Of a stretch of DNA of 64,000 bases, positions 59,690 through 64,000 are shown one piece after another. Positions within the stretch are counted from its first letter, which is position 1; every line of letters starts with the position of its first letter. The notes below the pieces were generated by a model, which saw only the letters and a list, made by a program, of their open reading frames with translations, did not search any database and was not told the DNA's origin. The DNA is from DAHUXN01 sp963811805. Its GTDB lineage: Bacteria > Acidobacteriota > Terriglobia > Acidiferrales > UBA7541. Made by a program: the position numbers and the translations under genes. Location of the stretch: assembly GCA_963811805.1 (NCBI GenBank), contig CAWESU010000001.1, positions 1,426,001-1,490,000 of the forward strand, read 5' to 3'.

Positions 59690-60912
59690 TGCACGTCAGC
59701 CGATGGAGTGGTGCGCTGGAACCGCGGACCACGCGCAATCCATCCATACTTAAGCATTTTACCTTCAGAATCAAACGAAACGTAGAACGTGAACGGCATA
59801 GGTTGCTCATTCGCGCCGCTGAAAAATCGCAGGTCGGTGTATTCGACGATGGATTCGCCGTCGCTCGTTGTGAACTGCATTATTGGAAAGCGCGCAAACC
59901 ACAGGAACGTCTGCACTGGCTCGAGTTGCGCAGCCTCCTGCGTGTACTGATTCTGCGGCGAATCGGCGAACAAGCGAAAAACGGGCGCGGCGGAGCTGCA
60001 TAGCGAAAATTGTGCCTGGTAGACGCCCTCGCTCGTGAGAATCAAGCCGTTCCAATCGAGCAGCGACGGCGGCAGCGGCATGGCCCCGATTTTTTCGGCC
60101 GCAATGTGATGGCTGGATGCAAATGCACGCACGCGTGTCATGGCCGCGTGATGCGCAAATCCACACGCCACGATGTACACGCACGCCACGTAGAATCCGG
60201 CGCGGCACCACTGCGCGCGCGAGATGCGCCCCCCGATTGGCAGAAAAAATAGCGCAGCGAAAATCACGGACGCGATAATCACGGCGCCCAAAGAAAACGG
60301 GAAGTGCGCCGCGCGGGCGAGCGCCCAGGCAGCCAGCGCGAGGACAGTCAAAAATCCCCACACCGCAGCGGCGCGCATCTCCTCCGCTTCGCGCCGTTGG
60401 TGCACCCACGCCGCAAGCTGCGGCACCAGGATCAGCGCCGTGAAAATGAAGTCGATAATGAACAGCACGTCCCAGGCGACGCGATCCTTGGAAAAAGGAT
60501 TCAGCATGCGCGTGCCGAAGGACGTAAAGCCATCCAGAATGATGTGGCTCGCGATGCCCACTGCGTAAATTACAAAAAGAAACGTGAAAGACGGCGGCTC
60601 CCATTCTTCGCGTCTATGCCGTCTTGCATACCAACTGAGGAGTACGTGCGTCAGCCAAGCAAGCGCTGCAGCGAAAATCGGCAAGCCGACGAACGAGTGC
60701 GTGAAGCCGCGGTGGTAGCGCGCGATGCCGAGCGGATCGTGCGAAAACGCATCAACGAAAACGTCCACGTCGGGAAATACTGCGCCCAGCGTCGCCGCAA
60801 ATATCGCCACACGCGCGTGAGCTTCGCTTGACGCATGGGAAGGCGAGCGCCTCTCCGTAAAAAACGCCTTGCCAATCAGTGCGCCCGCAATGCCGTGTGT
60901 GATCGGATCCAT
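59686..60912 (-). CDS. YdjM/DUF457-type membrane metal-dependent hydrolase
   Basis: 408 residues. The N-terminal half is the LexA-regulated YdjM-like membrane domain: MDPITHGIAGALIGKAFF, FPDVDVF, HRGFTHSFVGLPIFAA, ASHIILDGFTSFGTRMLNPFS, with several hydrophobic helices. The conserved His and Asp residues look like metal ligands. After the membrane part is a 170-residue soluble domain (GLILTSEGVYQAQFSL, SIVEYTDLRFFSGA). Related proteins bear putative membrane-bound phospholipase or lipid-hydrolase activity. The actual reaction is unproven. Confidence 0.85.
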   Translation of the reverse strand: MDPITHGIAGALIGKAFFTERRSPSHASSEAHARVAIFAATLGAVFPDVDVFVDAFSHDPLGIARYHRGFTHSFVGLPIFAAALAWLTHVLLSWYARRHRREEWEPPSFTFLFVIYAVGIASHIILDGFTSFGTRMLNPFSKDRVAWDVLFIIDFIFTALILVPQLAAWVHQRREAEEMRAAAVWGFLTVLALAAWALARAAHFPFSLGAVIIASVIFAALFFLPIGGRISRAQWCRAGFYVACVYIVACGFAHHAAMTRVRAFASSHHIAAEKIGAMPLPPSLLDWNGLILTSEGVYQAQFSLCSSAAPVFRLFADSPQNQYTQEAAQLEPVQTFLWFARFPIMQFTTSDGESIVEYTDLRFFSGANEQPMPFTFYVSFDSEGKMLKYGWIARGPRFQRTTPSADVQ

Positions 60913-60934
60913 GCGTTCAATAAGAAAAAACAGT

Positions 60935-61996
60935 CTATGAGACTTCGATCAGTGGAGAGCGCTTGTCGGCCACCTCGCCGATCTGCGCGGCGATAACGTT
61001 TCGTTGCTCTAAGGCGGCGCGCGTCGCGGCAGCGTGCTCTTTCCCAGCCGCCATCAGCAGGCCGCCGGAAGTTTGCGGGTCGAAGAGCAGCGCGCGAATG
61101 TCTTCTGGAACATTCGCCGCGAAGCCCACGCAAGATTCCACGAAGTCCCGATTGCTCTTGAGCCCGCCCGCCAGAAAGCCTCCGCGAGCCGCTTCTCTCG
61201 CGCCAGGCAGGAAAGGTATTCTTGTGTGCTCAATGCGAAACGATACGTTGCTCCCCGCTGCCATTTCGCGCGCGTGTCCGAGCAGTCCAAAACCGGTGAT
61301 GTCGGTCACCGCGTGAATCGCCGCGCCGTCATGTGCCGATTCCTCGAATATGTGCAGGACTTGCGCCGCCTCGCGATTGAGCCGCGCCATCGACTCGATC
61401 GCTGCTTCCACCGCACCGGCGGGTGCTTTTCCCGCCTTTAACGCCGTGGCAATCACGCCCGTGCCTATGGGCTTGGTCAGGATCAGAACATCGCCCGGGC
61501 GCGCGCCAACATTCCGCCAAATTTTCCTGGGATCGATGACGCCAGTGACTGCATATCCGAATTTCAAGTCGTCATCGCGAATCGAATGCCCGCCGAGAAC
61601 CGTGCAGCGCGCTTCCTCCATTTTAGAGAGGCCGCCGCGAAGAATCTGTTCCAGCACTGCCGCTTCGCCATTCGGAGGAAATCCCACAATCGAGAGCGCC
61701 GAGATCGGCTTGCCTCCCATGGCGTAAATGTCGCTTAAGGAATTCGCCGCCGCAATTTGCCCGAACGTAAACGGATCATCGGCGATTGGCGTCAGAAAAT
61801 CGACGGTCTGCACCAACGCCATCTCGTCCGTGAGTCGATACACCCCCGCGTCGTCGCTGGTTTCGAAGCCAACGAGCAGATTGGGATCATTCGGCCGTGG
61901 CAAGCGGCGAAGCACGGAGTCCAAAAGACCTGGACTCAGCTTGGCCGCTCAACCGGCGGCTTTGGCCGCGGCTGTCAATCTCACCGGTTCTGCCAA
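60935..61996 (-). CDS. selD: Selenide, water dikinase, a selenocysteine protein with in-frame TGA
   Basis: 353 codons from TTG 61996 to the stop at 60935. It makes selenophosphate from selenide and ATP. Reading only from TTG 61924 leaves out the catalytic residue. Upstream the frame runs AEPVRLTAAAKAAG, then TGA at 61951-61949 (codon 16), then AAKLSPGLLDSVL. This matches SelD N-termini in which Cys or Sec lies in G-(C/U)-AAK, so TGA is read as selenocysteine, with Lys19 behind it. GAGGAG ends ten bases before TTG. The rest (DDAGVYRLTDEMALVQTVDFLTPI, GGHSIRDDDLKFGYAVTG, TDITGFGLLGHA, DPQTSGGLL) is canonical. It implies a selenocysteine system elsewhere in the genome. Confidence 0.92.
61917..61951 (-). 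promoter_or_regulatory. SECIS-like hairpin after the selD TGA
   Basis: After TGA (61951-61949) come 11 bases, then GAGTCC (61937-61932), loop AGGTCTTTT and GGACTC (61922-61917). The AGGTCT loop start lies 17 bases after TGA. E. coli fdhF has the same AGGUCU at the same distance, where SelB binds. This hairpin lies inside the coding sequence. Confidence 0.85.
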
Positions 61997-62125
61997 AGAA
62001 GCTTCTCTCCTCGAGTATCAAACATCTCGAATCGCACGATTATACGCTGCCGCGTGTATAAATCCGACACGGCTGAAGCGAGGGAAAATCTGCGGCGGCC
62101 CACCCTGGGGTAAAATGAACTTTCC

Positions 62126-62665
62126 ATGAAAATCACAGGTAAATCGAGGACCGGCTTCTTAGTGATCTTAGCGAGTTTGCTGGTAGCCGCCGTTTTGCTG
62201 CCGCAACTGGTTTCAGTGGGATGGCACCTCGCGCACGGCCGCACCGTGAACTATCGAACCTGGAAGGTGAGCGTTCCCTTAGGCTGGTACGCGATGAGTC
62301 GCGGCGAAGGAATGTCCGTCGAGCGCATGTCCGAGCTCCCATGGCAGCAAAATCCCGTGGCCACTTTTCTGCCGGTACATTTCACGAAGGCTTATCCGTT
62401 CCGGTATGACCTTTTTGCCGAGGAGCAGGCCCGCACAATGCGAGGCATGGGATATTTGCTGGCGGAGCAGCGTAACGTCCAAGTCGCGGGCAAAGGCGGC
62501 CGCTGTTGGACTTTCAACAGCCGCAAGAGTAACGACCAGCTTTGGATTACCTGCATTGTGCCGAAAGATTTGACTTCAGCAGACTATGAAGGCAGTAAGG
62601 CCTATGCGAACGATTTTTTCTCCCTGCTTACCGCGAGCCAGCATAACCCTGCGGCGATGAACTGA
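62126..62665 (+). CDS. Hypothetical exported or membrane-anchored protein (179 aa)
   Basis: One N-terminal hydrophobic helix (FLVILASLLVAAVLLPQLV) without a clear cleavage site, then a soluble domain with YRTWKVSVPLGWYAM, and CWTFNSRKSNDQLWITCIVP with two Cys that could pair. It is a single-gene unit, divergent from selD with 129 bases between starts and convergent with the bactofilin gene. Family not recognised. Confidence 0.6.
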   Translation: MKITGKSRTGFLVILASLLVAAVLLPQLVSVGWHLAHGRTVNYRTWKVSVPLGWYAMSRGEGMSVERMSELPWQQNPVATFLPVHFTKAYPFRYDLFAEEQARTMRGMGYLLAEQRNVQVAGKGGRCWTFNSRKSNDQLWITCIVPKDLTSADYEGSKAYANDFFSLLTASQHNPAAMN

Positions 62666-62688
62666 AGGAGCCCTGCACGCTGCTCGTG

Positions 62689-63102
62689 TCAGGCGTGCAC
62701 GCCCGGGCGAATCGGAATGGCGATCGGTTCTTGGCTCTCGCCCGCTGAAGAAAGCATGTGGCATTGTCCGTCGAGGATCCCGCCAGGCTGGATGATCAAG
62801 CACGGAGAATGAATTTCGCCGGTTACCACGCCCTTCGGCTGAATCTCCACGCGATCTCTAGCGAAAATCTGTCCGTCGAAGCGCCCCGCGATGGTGACGT
62901 CGTTCGCGTCAATCTGTCCTTCTACTTTGGCGCGTTCGCCGAGCAAAAGGCCGTTTTCCGCGATGATGTTTCCCTTCACCTCGCCGTCAATTCGAAACAT
63001 GCCGGAAACGGTGATTTTTCCTTCGAAGGACACGCCGCTGTCGATAAAGCCAGCCCATTCCGACGAGTTGCCGGACTTTCCGCCTAGCCACCGGGAAGCC
63101 AT
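62689..63102 (-). CDS. Bactofilin (polymer-forming cytoskeletal protein)
   Basis: 137 residues. The repeat-rich beta-helix of bactofilins is plain: SGVSFEGKITVSGMFRIDGEVKGNIIAENGLLLGERAKVEGQIDANDVTIAGRFDGQIFARDRVEIQPKGVVTGEI. Bactofilins form nucleotide-independent filaments that shape the cell, and in Myxococcus they scaffold ParABS components. It lies downstream of parB on the same strand, in keeping with that link. Confidence 0.93.
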   Translation of the reverse strand: MASRWLGGKSGNSSEWAGFIDSGVSFEGKITVSGMFRIDGEVKGNIIAENGLLLGERAKVEGQIDANDVTIAGRFDGQIFARDRVEIQPKGVVTGEIHSPCLIIQPGGILDGQCHMLSSAGESQEPIAIPIRPGVHA

Positions 63103-63137
63103 GCCACGCCTCCTGCAAGAAAGAAGCTAAGTCGGTA

Positions 63138-64000
63138 TTATCTCTCAACGATCAGCCGGTAGAGCCGGTCAAGATCACCCACGGTGTAGTATTCGACAAT
63201 AATTTGCCCGGGCCGCCCCTGAGCGTATGGATGGATCATCACGCGGGTGCCCAGAACGCGCTGTAGCTCGTCAATCGCCGCGCGGGTGTTGGCATCGATC
63301 GCGGGCGCTTCTGCTTGCGAGCGATGACGGCGCGTTCGCGTCGCCAGGCGTTCGATCTGCCGCACGGTCAAACTGCCGCGAGCCGCTCGCCGCGCCGTTT
63401 CCAGGCGCAACGGTTCGCTTTCGATAGCCAGCAGCGCGCGAGCATGGCCGCCGGTGAGGCGTCCATCCTCGACCATTTCGCGAATCGGCTTGTCGAGCCG
63501 CAGCAGCCGCAGCGCGTTGGCGACGGTCACGCGCTCCTTGCCTGTGCGCTGCGCGGCTTCCTCTTGCGTCAGATGGAACTCTTGCATGAGCCGGTCGAAT
63601 GCTTGCGCCTGCTCAATGGGGTTCAGGTCCTCGCGCTGCAGATTCTCAACCAATGTAATTTCGATGGCTTTCTCATCCGAGACATCCTGAAGAACTGCCG
63701 GCACGCGATGCAGCGATGCCAGTTGCGCGGCTCGCCACCGGCGCTCGCCTGCCAGGAGCTGATAGCGCTGCGTGCCGTTTCGCCGAACCACGATAGGTTG
63801 CACGATTCCGGTTTGGCGAATCGACTGCGCCAGTTCGTCGAGCGCTCCCTGGGCGAAGCGCGTCCGCGGCTGGAACGGGCTCGGGTCGATCAGGTCAATA
63901 TCGATTTGCAGAATCGACCCGGCAGCGTCCGTGGCGCGCGCCGGGGCCGCGGCACTTCCCGACGATCCTGACGGGCCAGTCTGAGCTGCCGGATTACTGC
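63138..64000 (-). CDS. parB: Chromosome partitioning protein ParB, 5' end outside window
   Basis: 287 codons are visible, open to the window edge. Recognisable parts: QIDIDLIDPSPFQPR, ALDELAQSIRQTGIVQPIVVR, box II GERRWRAAQLA, ITLVENLQREDLNPIEQA, and the HTH with LTQEEAAQRTGKERVTVANALRLL. The C-terminal dimerisation domain follows. ParB is a CTP-dependent clamp that loads at parS. Two parS-like sites in this window (19.9 and 20.5 kb) are its likely targets. parA is expected just beyond the edge. Confidence 0.95.
   Translation of the reverse strand, partial: SNPAAQTGPSGSSGSAAAPARATDAAGSILQIDIDLIDPSPFQPRTRFAQGALDELAQSIRQTGIVQPIVVRRNGTQRYQLLAGERRWRAAQLASLHRVPAVLQDVSDEKAIEITLVENLQREDLNPIEQAQAFDRLMQEFHLTQEEAAQRTGKERVTVANALRLLRLDKPIREMVEDGRLTGGHARALLAIESEPLRLETARRAARGSLTVRQIERLATRTRRHRSQAEAPAIDANTRAAIDELQRVLGTRVMIHPYAQGRPGQIIVEYYTVGDLDRLYRLIVER

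Noticed and set aside
1..64000. CRISPR arrays, prophage and rRNA genes
   Set aside because: No regularly spaced repeats, phage structural genes or rRNA sequences were seen in the window.

Overview
The window reads as chromosome from an Acidobacteriota bacterium, close to the replication origin. The pointers are a secreted von Willebrand-type protein of the acidobacterial VWFA-related kind (786-1961), a PadR regulator next to a very large tandem FtsX/MacB permease of the acidobacterial ADOP type (8674-11691), frequent GTG/TTG starts and G+C-rich DNA. This assignment is inferred from gene content, not from a 16S gene.

Layout. 1-8.1 kb: LOG-family protein, VWA protein, gyrA and gyrB, with a low-G+C insertion between the gyrase genes. 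8.6-11.7 kb: PadR and ADOP permease. 11.7-14.8 kb: dnaA and dnaN with DnaA-box-like sites. 15-20.5 kb: a pentapeptide-repeat membrane protein, secreted proteins, a YmdB-type phosphoesterase and two parS-like palindromes. 20.5-28.4 kb (all minus strand): thrS-infC-rpmI-rplT-pheS-VOC-pheT-zapA, then a likely 6S RNA. 28.5-33.5 kb: small secreted or membrane proteins and an FtsX-type permease pair. 34-41 kb: B12-dependent ribonucleotide reductase, a duplicated TonB-C protein, glmM and thiE. 41-47 kb: TPR, FHA, PP2C phosphatase and a Ser/Thr kinase with a SPOR domain. 47-54.7 kb: rnhB, rplS, ffh, rpsP-khpA-rimM-trmD and an amidohydrolase. 54.7-56.4 kb: a complete IS1-family-like element. 56.5-64 kb: rpmH-rnpA-yidD-yidC, two hydrolases, selD, bactofilin and parB.

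How it works together. dnaA, dnaN, gyrAB, parB, parS, rpmH-rnpA-yidDC and nrdJ form an origin-proximal replication, segregation and translation neighbourhood. Kinase, phosphatase, FHA and TPR proteins form a phosphosignalling unit whose SPOR domain points to the cell wall.

Main discoveries from reading the bases. (1) selD continues upstream through an in-frame TGA at the catalytic position, followed by a hairpin with an AGGTCT loop: a selenocysteine-containing selenophosphate synthetase. (2) The mobile element at 54741-56398 has near-perfect 19-bp ends, an 8-bp target duplication, two look-alike promoters with paired base changes, several hairpins and two small unknown proteins flanking the transposase. 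(3) infC appears to start at ATC. (4) The padR ribosome-binding site lies inside a perfect 25-bp palindrome. (5) The 3' end of rplS, stop codon included, is duplicated in tandem.
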